From: Argyresthia goedartella
Taxonomy: Eukaryota; Arthropoda; Insecta; Lepidoptera; Argyresthiidae
Assembly: GCA_949825045.1 (NCBI GenBank)
Contig: OX463806.1
Coordinates: forward strand, 41,688,208-41,752,207
DNA: 64,000 nucleotides
Direction: 5' to 3'
Shown: in pieces, positions 10,746-20,985 of the stretch
Numbering within the stretch: the stretch's first letter is position 1
Layout of the letters: every line of letters starts with the position of its first letter
The notes under the pieces: generated by a model
The model's input: the letters and a program-made list of their open reading frames with translations, nothing else
Databases searched by the model: none
Told to the model about the DNA's origin: nothing
Made by a program: the position numbers and the translations under genes

Positions 10746-11956
10746 ACGGGGATTAGGTATCTTCAATTTTCTTGTGTGCTTAAATAGCAAAGTGTTGTCT
10801 AAAGCTATTGGTGTAGCTATTCCATGCTCCATCTATGTAACCATAATTTTTAATTACTATAAGATTCTAATTACTATGCAGACTTTTGAGCAAAATAGGG
10901 GTATAATTTTTGGCGATTACTCGCGTTTCCTTGGTCCTAGGAGGTCAAATCTGGTGTCTACGGGTTCGTCTCGTAAAGGCGGAGAGAACTGCATAGTCTG
11001 ATTAGGTATAATTTTTCCAAAATAAAATCAAAAATTAAAATCCGCTGCAACGAAATACGTTTGTTATAGCAAACTTCCCTCCCCCTCCACCCTTCTTCAC
11101 CCTATACTCCCCCCATCACACCCCCGACCCCTTGGAGTTTATCGGATGAATAACTGGAATTATTATAAAAATAAATAACCCGACTGCATTTTCTTTCAAT
11201 ACCACATACAAACTTATGAAAGTACCTGGTTACGTACATGGAGTATGAAAGCGATAACTTTGTAAGGCCATTTTACGCCACAAATCCGCCATTAAAAAAA
11301 AACTATAAACTGACTCGACCAAAAAATTCTATATAATTATAGAACCTGCTAAAAAAAAACACGAGAATTGTACCTGTCTAAAATAAATAGTACCTGTCTA
11401 AAGTCTGATCAACTTGTGTTTTAAAAAATACTGTAAACTTTAAAATAGTGTAAATAAACAAACGAAGAAAAGAAGAGAATATAAATATTGAAATGAAAAG
11501 AAGACATAAAAAGAAAAAGTAGATATCAAATAAACCAATCTGAGTATTTTCTGTCCGAATCGATATGTCTCCGATTTTACTGAATCGTTTTTTCCTACAT
11601 TAGGAGTAATAAGAGTGCGAGTCCAACTGTCATTTTAGATTAGATTTCAGAAAACTGTGCCTCAAGCAGGAATAATTACCAGAGTGAAAAGTGTTCGAGT
11701 TCAGATAAAATGAACCTTTTGTCAGAGTCACTGACAGTTCGATTCTCAAACTTTTTTGACGCGTATTAATTCCTGCTTTCTGCACTGTAGCTCATCGATA
11801 TGGTATGTGATGTAGCTCTATTCTGCATCTCAGAAATCAAACCCGCGATAGCTTTGAAAATGATGACGTTTTAAAAGTCTTCAAATTACAACATTTTGAA
11901 AAAACCTGTACTGAAAGTATTACATTTTGAATAAGTACATATAATTAATTTATCAG
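10746..11956. other. Intergenic DNA, no gene seen
   Basis: There are no recognisable proteins. A C-rich patch at about 11080-11140 separates two AT-rich stretches. Confidence 0.5.
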
Positions 11957-12097
11957 GTGGGGCATCCAGAAATTAACATTGCTCCTCTTGAAGAAAAGAA
12001 AGGGACCGATATAGAGAAGAACCAAAATCCGGCTGAAGAAGATCGTGATCAAATGTCTATGAACAAGCAGTCAGTATTATGCATTAGTGGTAATTAG
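11957..12097 (+). CDS. Weak exon candidate, unknown protein
   Basis: A frame of 46 codons opens directly after an atttatcag acceptor-like sequence and ends at TAG 12095-12097. The encoded peptide is charged and mixed (HPEINIAPLEEKKGTDIEKN), unlike the translation of AT-rich filler. No donor, partner exon or family is recognised, so it could be the last exon of an unseen gene or chance. Confidence 0.25.
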   Translation: MGHPEINIAPLEEKKGTDIEKNQNPAEEDRDQMSMNKQSVLCISGN

Positions 12098-12272
12098 CAG
12101 TGATCGGAAAAGGTGGAGCTATTTTTGACATTTTGCGATACGTGGTAATGGCCTCAGAGCGGTACTTGTGAAATGCAATTTACACAACTTAAATAGCATA
12201 GCGTTGAAACCCACCTAACAGGTAAAACACCTTTATATAATTAGACCTAATTGATTTTCTAGATTCTTACGG

Positions 12273-12346
12273 ATTCGGTAATGTGGATTTTTTATTTTCA
12301 TCCATGGAATATTTATGGATGAAAATTTTAATTCCACAATACCGAT
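12273..12346. repeat. Imperfect palindrome, about 32-bp arms
   Basis: 12273-12305 and 12315-12346 are imperfect reverse complements around a 9-base loop, with ttttcatccat/atggatgaaaa as the perfect core. No coding content. Confidence 0.7.
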
Positions 12347-12402
12347 AGATAGTTTTAGGTAGTGCCTCCGCAGCCGGCGCCGGCCGCCGATTCTGTAGTC
12401 AT

Positions 12403-12536
12403 AAACACTGCGGTAGCTTAGGTACTTAAAACTAAGTATGTTTTGTTATTCTTACATGTTAAACCTAACACGAAGGATAAAGGGGGCTTCGCTTCGCTGA
12501 CCCCCTTTACCCTTCACCTAAGCTACCGCAGTGTTT
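12403..12536. repeat. Foldback repeat with 20-bp perfect inverted arms
   Basis: 12403-12422 and 12517-12536 are exact reverse complements (aaacactgcggtagcttagg). Inside are a second pair of inverted words (ggataaaggggg and ccccctttaccc) and a gcttcgcttcgctga spacer. A diverged relative of the inner part lies at 27905-28010, so this is a dispersed family, probably a miniature foldback element. Confidence 0.75.
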
Positions 12537-13355
12537 TACCTTGACATTTGAAACCAACCAACCTCAACATTTGGACATTGACGGATACTTGATGCAGTGC
12601 TGCCAACATACCCACCCTAATGCCGGCTCCCAATCACACACATTTTGGAAGCACGGAGGCACTTCCTAGTTGTTAACACATACATACTTCTGTCTGTCTA
12701 CCAACCCACTGACCTCTGTGGGTTGGTAGATAAACATAGAGGACAAGCATGGTAGGTCTACCTCATGTTCGACGTAACTATTACTACAACTAAAAAAGCT
12801 CCACTCATTCCGATAACTGCTAGGTAGGTAGAACCTATCTTTGTACCTATATTTTGAATAAAATTTGAAAATAATAATAATGCATAATTGTTTTAATTAC
12901 GTCCTAAAACCCGTTATTCTGTAACATTAGGTCCGCTACCAATATTTTCCCAAAGGCTGATTTCGATTTACAATAGTAATATTGATAGGTATAAGGTTCA
13001 GATAAACGAAACTCGTGTAAGGGCATTAAACCGGGACATCCCGAAAGAAACGGGATTATTAAAAACGATTCCCGGTTATTTCGGCACCTACTTTCGGGAA
13101 AAATACCTAATATGCCATTTCACTTGTATTAACCGCGCTTAGACTTTTATTATTATCGTGTTTACTGATTCCTATTGGATTCCTTTTATAACCAGGGGTC
13201 TCACTCAACAGTTTAGGTGCGTTTGACCGGCCAACCCGATGACGTTCGGGATTTCAGTTAGGTTACCGCTCGCTTGGCTCGCAGTCACGTCGTCGTCGCG
13301 CGCTAGCACCTCCTCATAAGCAACTTATCTGTGATGTTTGCAACAACAATGATTT
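12537..13355. other. Intergenic DNA, no gene seen
   Basis: Contains a short hairpin around acccactgacctctgtgggt (about 12703-12725) and a ccgggacatcccgaaag/acgggatta-rich patch at 13029-13100. No gene is recognised. Confidence 0.5.
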
Positions 13356-13494
13356 GCTAGTAAATGAATGTAATTGAACACATCTAAGTGGATATTACTA
13401 CTTACATGTGTTCTACTACTATTATTATTACTACTTATTATTTATAAGGGCCATTTTTTGTTTTTGATGTGTTCAATTACATTCATTTACTAGC
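13356..13494. repeat. 29-bp perfect inverted repeat, 81-bp spacer
   Basis: The arms at 13356-13384 and 13466-13494 are exact reverse complements (core aatgaatgtaattgaacac). The spacer is an AT-rich, TAT/ACT-rich tract. The arms do not match any element end that I recognise. Confidence 0.8.
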
Positions 13495-13513
13495 TAGCCT
13501 GCTCCTTAACGTG

Positions 13514-14358
13514 CATTTTGAACTATGCTAGATCTACGCCATCGACCTTATAAGGTCGGAAATAAAGGCGATCGTGGATAGACGCGATCCGTTGCTGCCC
13601 CTTCTGCGGGGGCTCTCCAACCTGAAGGCCACAATTTCGTCCGGACAAAAGGTATATTACAATGTTCAAGATTACTTAAATGACGGGACTGTATGGAGTT
13701 ATTCTGGCTCAACACAGACCTTGCTGTTAATAATTTTGTTATTATTTATTCCTGCTTATTAATTATGATAATAATATATAATATTTGTATTAGTTAAGCA
13801 CAAGCAATTTTCAAAAGAGATCTAAAAATCAATCTGTGGGTGTTTCTACGCCCTTGGTCTCCCACAGTGGTCCAATGTAGAGAAGTGGCAAAAAATTACG
13901 ATTGCTAAGTATATGTATGTCGCAGGAGGGTCAGGACCGATGGCTGAGGGCATCCCGAGGATGGGTGTGATGGGTACTCGAGCATTGGAGGCAACAGTTT
14001 TGTTATAGCACAGTTTATTAACTTTAGGGTACGAATCATGTACTAGACACAGAATAATGACACTTGAAACTGGGAGCACTAGTTACAGTCACACTAAACA
14101 CGGGGAGTACTAGATACTATATACTATGCATGTCGTGCTTCTGTGCGAGACGAAGCTGCACTCAGACCGGGAGCTCCGATAGCCCAACTTCTTCTGTATC
14201 GCCGCGACGAGTTATCTCCAAGGAACGTGCCGTACAAAGGCACGGCGGTCCTCATGAGACGAGACCACGTCCACGAAGAGTTGGAACTGCCCGCCTTCAA
14301 GACGACACCGTCCGTAGGCATTCATCTGAAGATGGCGCAGCCTACAAACCTCCCAGCG
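13514..14358 (+). other. Mostly unassigned; open frame 13532-13762 of unknown identity
   Basis: From about 13532 a plus-strand frame reads YAIDLIRSEIKAIVDRRDPL and LLRGLSNLKATISSG before drifting into AT-rich sequence and a stop at 13762. It is protein-like but I cannot assign it; an ORF1 fragment of a non-LTR element is possible given the RT relic that follows. 13834-14050 holds a dispersed-repeat-like block (gggtcaggaccgatggctga). Confidence 0.3.
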
Positions 14359-15040
14359 ACGTCTACAAATTTCACCCGGAAAACATCCGAGCGATGATGG
14401 AAAGAGCGACCCCCACACTGGTTGCGGGTGACCTTAAGGCCAAGCACCACAGCATCAACTCCGCCGGAAGGGACCTACAGGAAGATGCTGAGGACTCCAA
14501 CTACGAAGTTCTCAGCCCGAGGGCCCCAACACACTACGACGAACCCCGTGCATCGCTACACAACGACCACACAACGTCATAAGCGCACTCGAGGGCCATC
14601 TCGAGGAGGGGTTGGAAGACGTTGTGCTCACCCTCTATGCAGATGACAGCGCGTACTTCTTGTCGTCGCGCTCGCCTGCAGGAAGATGCAGCGAATTCTG
14701 GAGCTGCTGCCACCCTGGCTGGACAAGTGGCGGACCGCGGTGAACGTCGGGAAGACAACAGCCCTATTGACTACCCGCTCCCGCCGCTCGACACCACTAC
14801 AGTTGAGAGGCCGACGGTGAAATACCTCGGTTGCAACATCGACTGCTCGCTGCGCATGGTCCGGATGGTGCAACATTGCATCAACCGGGTCAAAGCCGCG
14901 CGAGCAATGCTCCGGCCTGTCCTGTCGTCCAGCCTGCCTCTATGAGAAAAGCTGCGGGTGTACAAGTCGAGTGCGCTCGCGGCTCACCTACGCGGCTCCA
15001 GCATGGTACGCCCTGCTGTCTACCACACAGAAGGCAATTT
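14359..15040 (+). pseudogene. Decayed non-LTR ORF2 relic (endonuclease and RT pieces, Jockey/R1-like)
   Basis: Three recognisable blocks lie in order. The endonuclease block (about 14359-14560) reads RATPTLVAGDLKAKHHS, where a functional enzyme has GDxNAKH, and EDSNYEVLSPRAPTHYD. The RT palm (about 14590-14720) reads DVVLTLYADDSAYF. The post-palm part (about 14815-15040) reads TVKYLGCNIDCSLR and then KAARAMLRPVLSSSLPL. Much of the fingers and palm between them is deleted, and several frameshifts separate the blocks. GC content is clearly higher than in the flanking DNA. Confidence 0.75.
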
Positions 15041-15280
15041 TATCTTCTATTAGTTTTTGGCTATTCGTGGCTATTGATTCATATTCTTAGTTATCTTTGA
15101 CTTTGGTATTATTAATTTCCTTTGGGAAAGGTTTGGAATAAAATTTCAATGGATGACATTTCACTGTTAAAAGTAAAATCAGAAAGCACTGTAATAAGAA
15201 GCGCAGACAACATGCACATGAGGGTAAGGTATCTTGCTCCTGTGAATCTGATTCTGACTAACAAGGCATAGACGAACAAA

Positions 15281-15960
15281 TTGATAATAAACGCATCACA
15301 GGTTCAACCCACGACGGTCGACAATTTAGTACCTAAATCGGTTCCGCGGGTTGGCCGGTCCCTGTATGAATCCATTGATGATTTGCTCTATCTAATTCAC
15401 GCACAAGGAATGGATCCATCATCTACCCTTCATCCAGTGTATTTTGGAAGATTCTTAAAAAAACATGATAATAAGAATATAATCCTATGTAGCGTTAAGA
15501 GACTAGGCAGAAACAAAATGGAATTGGTTTTCTCTAAGTACAATGACTCCAATGCTTTTTTCAGTGATACTAAATTGATAAAACAAAACCTTGAAGCGTT
15601 CATGCCGACATTCAATGTGACAAGGATGGGCGTGGTGTGAAATGTGCCACCAGAATGGTTAGAGGAAGAAGTAATTGACAATTGACAACATCTCAGTTCC
15701 TATTGGCTGTGGAAAAATAATTAAATAAATAAAAAGTACATGGGCCGGTACCTGAATGGAAGCCTTGTACAACCGTTTGACTCCTTTCCTATCGGCAAAA
15801 CTCGGAACAACTCTATACATGTCCGACAATTCAGTTTTACAATTGCTGCCGCTTTGGCCATACAAAGGCAAAGTACTGCTCAAAACCCCGATGTTACAAA
15901 TGTGGCCTGGATCATACTGGTGACAGTTGTGAGGGGTTGGCCGGTGAAAGCTAATTCCAG
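15281..15960 (+). pseudogene. Decayed non-LTR ORF1 (gag-like) relic with zinc knuckles
   Basis: 15281-15640 encodes LYLIHAQGMDPSSTLHPVYF and ends TFNVTRMGVV, as in gag-like ORF1 proteins of insect non-LTR elements. A stop is followed by NVPPEWLEEE and, in shifted frame, ISVPIGCGKIIK. At about 15833-15945 another frame gives CCRFGHTKAKYCSKPRC and YKCGLDHTGDSC, two CCHC-type RNA-binding knuckles. Frame changes and at least two stops make it non-functional. A 30-bp segment in its middle (15782-15811) is identical to the left end of the DD82E transposon at 23516-23545. Confidence 0.7.
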
Positions 15961-16010
15961 ATGGCGCTAGCACGTCTTGTACCTCTTCCTTCAAAAGTGA
16001 CAAACACGTA

Positions 16011-16236
16011 GGGATGCCATTATTTTCATTCGAATCGAATCATTCTAGATTTAATTTACTGGCGCAAGGATCGAAAGAATATGTTTGTATTAAACAAGAT
16101 GGGATTACTTCAGAGAAATGCAATTCTAGCTCATACGTCCATGGGTTAAGCTCGTTTAAGCTTCAAACAATACAAATAGTTCGAAAATAGGACATCCCAA
16201 ACCGATCTTTGATTAAATCGATTCGAATGTAATCCC
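16011..16236. mobile_element. MITE candidate flanked by TA
   Basis: A 226-bp segment begins gggat and ends atccc, with inner inverted words cattcgaatcgaatc and gattcgaatg near the ends, and TA on both sides (16009-16010 and 16237-16238). It has no coding potential. TA flanks and subterminal inverted repeats fit a miniature Tc1/mariner-like element. Confidence 0.5.
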
Positions 16237-16483
16237 TATAGTACAATGTCAACTGTCAGTCATGAGTCAGTCAATGTTGGTCTGCTCTGGTCAATGTCTC
16301 TTCTGTTGTTGTTGACTGTGCTCGTTTCTTTTTCGCTATTATTTCGGTTCTTCCTTCATCTCTTTCGACTTCTGCTAAACGCCCTGGACTCAGATTCACG
16401 CTTCACGGAACGGATTGATTGCATTCGAGATCTAATCTTGAAACGACCTTAGCTTGCGAATACCGGACACCGAACTCAGCATT

Positions 16484-18192
16484 ATGTATTCGGCTTGGAA
16501 AATAGCTGAGTTGAAAGAAGAACTAAAAAAAAGGGGTGCTTCTTTACGTGGCAGGAAAGCCGATTTGGTGGAGAGGTTTGTTGTGTTTGTGTACTAGCTA
16601 CTAACCTATTATTATTAAAAGTTTCAGATTCACAGGGACATCAAATCATGTACCTAACACTGTTCCATTTCTTCGCAGATTAGATGCATATGATCAATAT
16701 TTTAATGCTCAACCCAACACACCATGTGCCATAGATGAAGACCCAGCTATGCAACTGCCATCTCCTGATATGTACATACCGCGACATCAATAGCAATACA
16801 AATGTCGCACCAATAAATAAAACTCAAATAAGGCATTATCTAAACTTGTAAGTAGTCCATATGCAGTTACTTATCTAATTTTTTTTTTTATCATTGTTTA
16901 ACTGTGGTAACAGTACAACATTTTTTACAGCACCAGCAAGAAAATGCAGAAGGCTGTTGACTTGTATGAATCGAGACATTTGGTTGCTGTTCGCTCATAC
17001 AACTTAAATGGAGACACCTACATAAAATCAATATGTCGAAAAACTATGAAACAGCTGTATTATGAATCAAACATCAAGATGGATGAATTTGGTACTGTTG
17101 ATGAAGCTACCTGTGAATGCCCCGCAGGAAGTGGGACAAAAGCCACATGTAAACATGTGGCAATTGTATTGCTGGCATTAGAGCAGTCACGCACAAGAAA
17201 AAATATCCTGCTCTATCAAACTTGCACACAGAAGCTGCAACAATTTCATGTACCAAAAAAAACATACAGGTACACCAGTGCGAGCTGAGAAAATGGCCAG
17301 AAGATCAAAAACTGCAAGTATTTTGTTTGAGCCATACACCGTACAAAATATTGACAGAAACACATACAACAGCCGAATCAGAAGCCTTGTACAGAACTAC
17401 CCAAATACTACTATGCCCTTGAAGCAAATGTTCGAGCCAGCAAATGCTTATGCATTAGTGGCTGATCACACTTACTGTAGAACACATGCACCAGAAGAAA
17501 CACTGAGAAAACTACATATATCTCAGATTGATGATGAGGTAATTTCCCATATTGAAGGATCAACAAGACTCCAAGCAGATAGCCCGGAATGGCATGAAGA
17601 AAGAAAAAAAAGAATAACTGCAAGCAAATACCACACAATTTGCCATCTCAAAGAAACTACTAAAAACAGTTATGCCAGCCAAATGATGAACCAAAGAGAA
17701 TTTACCTCTAGAGCGACGACTCATGGCAAAATTAATGAAAAAATTGCCATAAACACATATGCTGCAACATATGAACTAGATGTGCAATCATGTGGGCTGA
17801 TTGTGAGCGCAGAGCGGCCATATTTAGCAGCTTCTCCAGATGGCCTTTTAGGTTCGGAAACAGTTATAGAAGTGAAATGCCCATATGCAAGCCGAATGAA
17901 GCTAATATCTAACGAAACAGTACCTTACTTATACGAGAAGGATGGTAACCTTCATTTAAAAGAAACATCGCCATATTATTACCAAATACAAGGTCAGATG
18001 TATTGCACAGGAAGAAAATATGCAAACCTGATAGTATATACATTTATGGATATGAAAATAATATATGTCACTCGAGACAACAAATTTATTGCTTATATGC
18101 TCCTGAAGTTAGATGAATTTTATGAAAATTATTTCAAATGTAAATTATTAGAAAAACATCTATATTACAGCTATGAAAATTATAAAAAATAA
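16484..18192 (+). pseudogene. SAP-SWIM-YqaJ nuclease of the ISL2EU-type element (3 exons, 2 frameshifts)
   Basis: Exon 1 (16484-16575) encodes a SAP DNA-binding motif (WKIAELKEELKKRGASLRG) and ends at a GT donor. Exon 2 (16679-16847) joins in phase and ends at GTAAGT. Exon 3 (16931-18192) follows a tttttacag acceptor. It carries a SWIM zinc finger (CECPAGSGTKATCKH, about 17112-17156), then a YqaJ/lambda-exonuclease-like PD-(D/E)xK domain (RKKRITASKYHTI, HGKINEKIAI, ASPDGLLGSETVIEVKCPY). Such nucleases are thought to help process DNA ends during transposition. A one-base shift is needed in exon 2 near 16770 and another at the A8 run near 17252. Both splice junctions agree with the shifted frames, so these look like later indels or sequencing errors. 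Confidence 0.75.
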
Positions 18193-18218
18193 AACTATAA
18201 AATTGAGCGTTTCTCATT

Positions 18219-19486
18219 TTATTTAGGTACTATTCCTTCCTTAAAATTACAAAGCGTAATACATATAAAGAAGATTTTCGATGCCAAAGGTACATAAAAA
18301 TGGTTCAGTTCACTTGTTAGTACTTTGTATGTTTTAGTTAGTCCTATAAGTCTTTCTATGTGTACTCTTTCCCTGGCCAATTCTTGGTCCTTTTTTAATA
18401 AGAGACCAGGTATTTGTGACTTTCCTTTCAAAAATGTGGGTATGTTTACTCCAACACCCTTACTTATGAATAGGTCTTGCACATTAAATCCCCTATCTGC
18501 CATGATGCTATCACCCTGGTTGCTAGAGTGTAGTAACCTACTACGTTCAATAATTTGTCTATCACTTGCTGAACCATCATATGCTGGAGAACAATATGTT
18601 ATGAGCCCTCCAGGAGAAGAGCCAACTAGGAATTTCAATGTATTTTTGTGCTTGTATTGGCTGAAGGAAGCCCTTTGGTCGTTTGGTTGGCTGAGTTTTT
18701 GTATGGGGATCTCTGTTCCATCAATTACAATTCTTGTGGATGGGTGGTGTTTTCTGAAAGCCTCCGGCATATAAAAATTTACTAGTTCTCGTGACGGCCA
18801 AATATCTATTAGGGACCACATGTCGTGTACAAAATTTACCCATGTGACAAATATATTTGAGACTTCAGTCTTACTTATGCCGAACATTTTACTAATTTCA
18901 TAGTCAGGTCTGTTACATCTTAATTTGATTAACAGAATTAAAAATTGGTCCTCAACAGATAATGATAAAACTCTACTCCATCTATATTTTAAGTTGTTGG
19001 CCATAGGCATTAATGTTTGCAGTACTAAATTGAATTTTTGATAGGATTCTAAGCCTGTGTAGTACATAACAGCCTGTTCATCTGATTGCAATAATTCTGT
19101 GGAAAAAGATCGCAATATGTTTGATGTTTGTGTTGCTAAAATGGATGATTGTGGTTCTTCGGTTTGTGTTGCTGCGACAGAAAATTGAGGCTTGAAGGTT
19201 GGTTCTTTGGTTTGCAAAACTGTGACAGAAGGTTGATGCTCAGCGATAGATACTTCCACTTCATTTATATCCAAATTTTCTGTGCTAGGTGCAGCCACTT
19301 GAACTTTTTGAAGAAGTTCTGTACTTAGTCCTGGAATGGCTGAATTTTCATTTGCAAACAATTTTTTCCGGCAATCTCGAGATCGTTGTCGTTCCCCTCT
19401 GGCAGTCACATCCTCAGTTTTGGTGGTCCATGGAAATATGGACGGTACGGCACCCTTATGTAAAAACTTCTTTTCGAGTTCCAAAC
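18219..19486 (-). CDS. DDE transposase of the ISL2EU-type element, exon 2
   Basis: This exon starts after a tctattacag acceptor (minus strand) and is open for 422 codons. The N-terminal part is Ser/Thr/Glu-rich with repeats of the type TQTEEP. The C-terminal half is a DDE_Tnp_4-like catalytic domain: an HTH-like KMFGISKTEVSNIF segment, first Asp in RIVIDGTEIP, second Asp in IMADRGFNVQDL, and Glu in ERVHIERLIGLTKTY. The enzyme would excise and insert the element. The exon is intact, whereas the partner nuclease gene is frameshifted. The stop at 18219-18221 overlaps an AATAAA signal. Confidence 0.8.
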
Positions 19487-19600
19487 CTGTAATAGAATAT
19501 CAAGTAAGTAGGTAAGTATCACGCTTATCGCTTTTATAATAAATAGATTCGACTTAATCAATCAACTAGGTACATGGAATATCATAACTTAGTAACTCAC

Positions 19601-19784
19601 CCGAGTATTTTCCCTGCTTTACGTAGTCTGATTCCACGAAATGATTCCGACATATCCTTGTTCCATTGCTTATCACTAATTTTTTACGACGTATCGCCTT
19701 CAGCCACTGTTTTGACAACTTTAGGTCTTTGGGAAAACTATGTATTCCAACTTCTGAGCAACTTATTACACTACAACGCGGCAT
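19601..19784 (-). CDS. THAP domain exon (exon 1) of the ISL2EU-type transposase
   Basis: A minus-strand exon starting MPRCSVISCSEVGIHSFPKD and continuing with WLKAIRRKK and RICRNHFVESDY, the C2CH THAP zinc finger that binds transposon ends. I chose the Met at 19784 because THAP domains begin within a few residues of the initiator; an upstream Met at 19937 would add an unrelated extension. A GTGAGT donor follows at 19600-19595, and splicing to 19486 restores GKYSGLELEKK across the 114-bp intron. Confidence 0.8.
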
Positions 19785-20773
19785 TATTGCTTTTTTTGAT
19801 AAAAATGATAAAATGTTCATACAAAATCTGTTTGTTATGTATGAGTACAAGTGATGCAAAACGTTGTCACGTTGATGTTTTGTTGCCGCCAAAACCCAGC
19901 ATGCAGAGCATGCGCGGAGCATGGCCCACAGTATCAAACCTCAGACCAATGAACCTCTTTGTTTAAATCTTCCCGCCTCCAAGTATCAAAAACTGAGTGG
20001 ATGTTACTATAGTTAAAAAAATTAAAACTTTCCAACGATCTTTTGGCGCGCGATTACAGGTGGAACTAATGTGAAGTCTGTGTTGATGACAGATCCGTTG
20101 CTTTAAGTTGCGTGGAGCTGGCGCCCCCCTTGGTAATCAGCCAAAATATCGTTTGAAGACTATTACAACTGTATCGTAATGGAAAAAAGTTTTCTTTATA
20201 ACATTTCTTTTGTATGGGAACCTGTATTATATTTAAATTTTTTAATTAGATTACGGTATTGCGTTTATAAAGTACGTCATTATGATTTCGTTTTCAAGTT
20301 TATAATTCGAACTTTATGACATGAGAGTAGATAAATCATCTTATACCGGGGGGCTGGGAGGATACGAAATTTAAAAAAAATCCACAACTTATTTTTGTTT
20401 GTACATAATGTACTTGCATACGTACCTTGAGTCTGAGGAGATTAAAACTAAATTGGTTTCAGTAATACATAGTAATTCGGTCGTATGAGTAAAGAGTATC
20501 AGTATACTAACCTTTTTCATGGTAAATAGCCCCGCTCTATTTACTTATTTATTCTGTTTTCCACATATTCGGTCCATTCTGAATATTATTTATTTACTAC
20601 ATTGAGATTAAATTGCACACTACAGTAAAACATTTTATCTTATGAAATTAAAAATACTAAATTTGTTTTGGATCAAAAATCATAATATAAGTCCAGGGCT
20701 CAATAAATAAAATACGATGAATAATCAGAATTTATTCTATCGAATAGTTGGGTTTTCGGAACAGGCAAGCCAT
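19785..20773. other. Transposon flank and AT-rich intergenic DNA
   Basis: The first 200 bp may be the end of the ISL2EU-type element. The remainder is AT-rich with no recognised gene. Confidence 0.45.
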
Positions 20774-20840
20774 AGGTTAGGTTAGGTTAGGTTAGGTTAG
20801 GTTAGGTTAGGTTAGGTTAGTTAGGTTAGTTAGGTTAGTT
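20774..20840 (+). repeat. Interstitial telomere-type TTAGG repeat
   Basis: About nine perfect TTAGG units followed by TTAGGTTAG variants. (TTAGG)n is the canonical insect telomere repeat. The array is flanked by related words (gggttttcgg on the left, taggttttcgg on the right) and by a SINE-type fragment. Confidence 0.85.
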
Positions 20841-20901
20841 GCTAATCTATAAAATAGATAGGTTTTCGGTAAATATATATTGGTATTAAATTCTAAATTC
20901 A

Positions 20902-20985
20902 GTCAAGTGCGGGTCGGACTCGAACACGAAGGGTTCTATCTATACCATCGTGCAAGACAACTTCAGGGCAGCGCGGCTCAAACTT
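20902..20985 (+). repeat. 'gtcaagtgcgggtcggact' lepidopteran repeat fragment
   Basis: It starts gtcaagtgcgggtcggac and continues cacgaagggttct, ccatcgtgcaa and cttcagggcagcgcgg, all typical of a common lepidopteran short repeat. It forms the 3' end of the overlapping minus-strand reading frame, so that part of the frame is not gene-derived. Confidence 0.7.

Larger units (their letters stand above)
16484..19784. mobile_element. ISL2EU-type DNA transposon (coding core)
   Basis: Two convergent genes with stop codons 26 bp apart: a plus-strand SAP-SWIM-YqaJ nuclease (16484-18192) and a minus-strand THAP-DDE transposase (19784-18219). As I recall, this pairing of a DDE transposase with a YqaJ-type exonuclease characterises the ISL2EU (IS4EU) superfamily of eukaryotic transposons. 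I could not define terminal inverted repeats with confidence, so the limits given are those of the coding core only. The polyadenylation signals AATAAA (18188-18193 plus; 18218-18223 minus) overlap the respective stop codons. Confidence 0.75.

Noticed and set aside
10494..10832. Minus-strand frame of 112 codons following an acceptor-like sequence
   Set aside because: It runs through a dispersed-repeat fragment, is open in alternative frames because of GC-rich composition, and matches no protein I know.
13846..14079. Minus-strand frame of 77 codons
   Set aside because: It seems to fall in a dispersed repeat; no motif or splice support.
16236..20012. ctatagta and its inverse as possible termini of the ISL2EU-type element
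   Set aside because: The shared word is itself nearly palindromic and further matches are scattered, so chance is likely; the element limits were left open.
20899..20985. C-terminal part of the TQ-like frame
   Set aside because: This section is a common lepidopteran repeat, so it was removed from the proposed coding segment.
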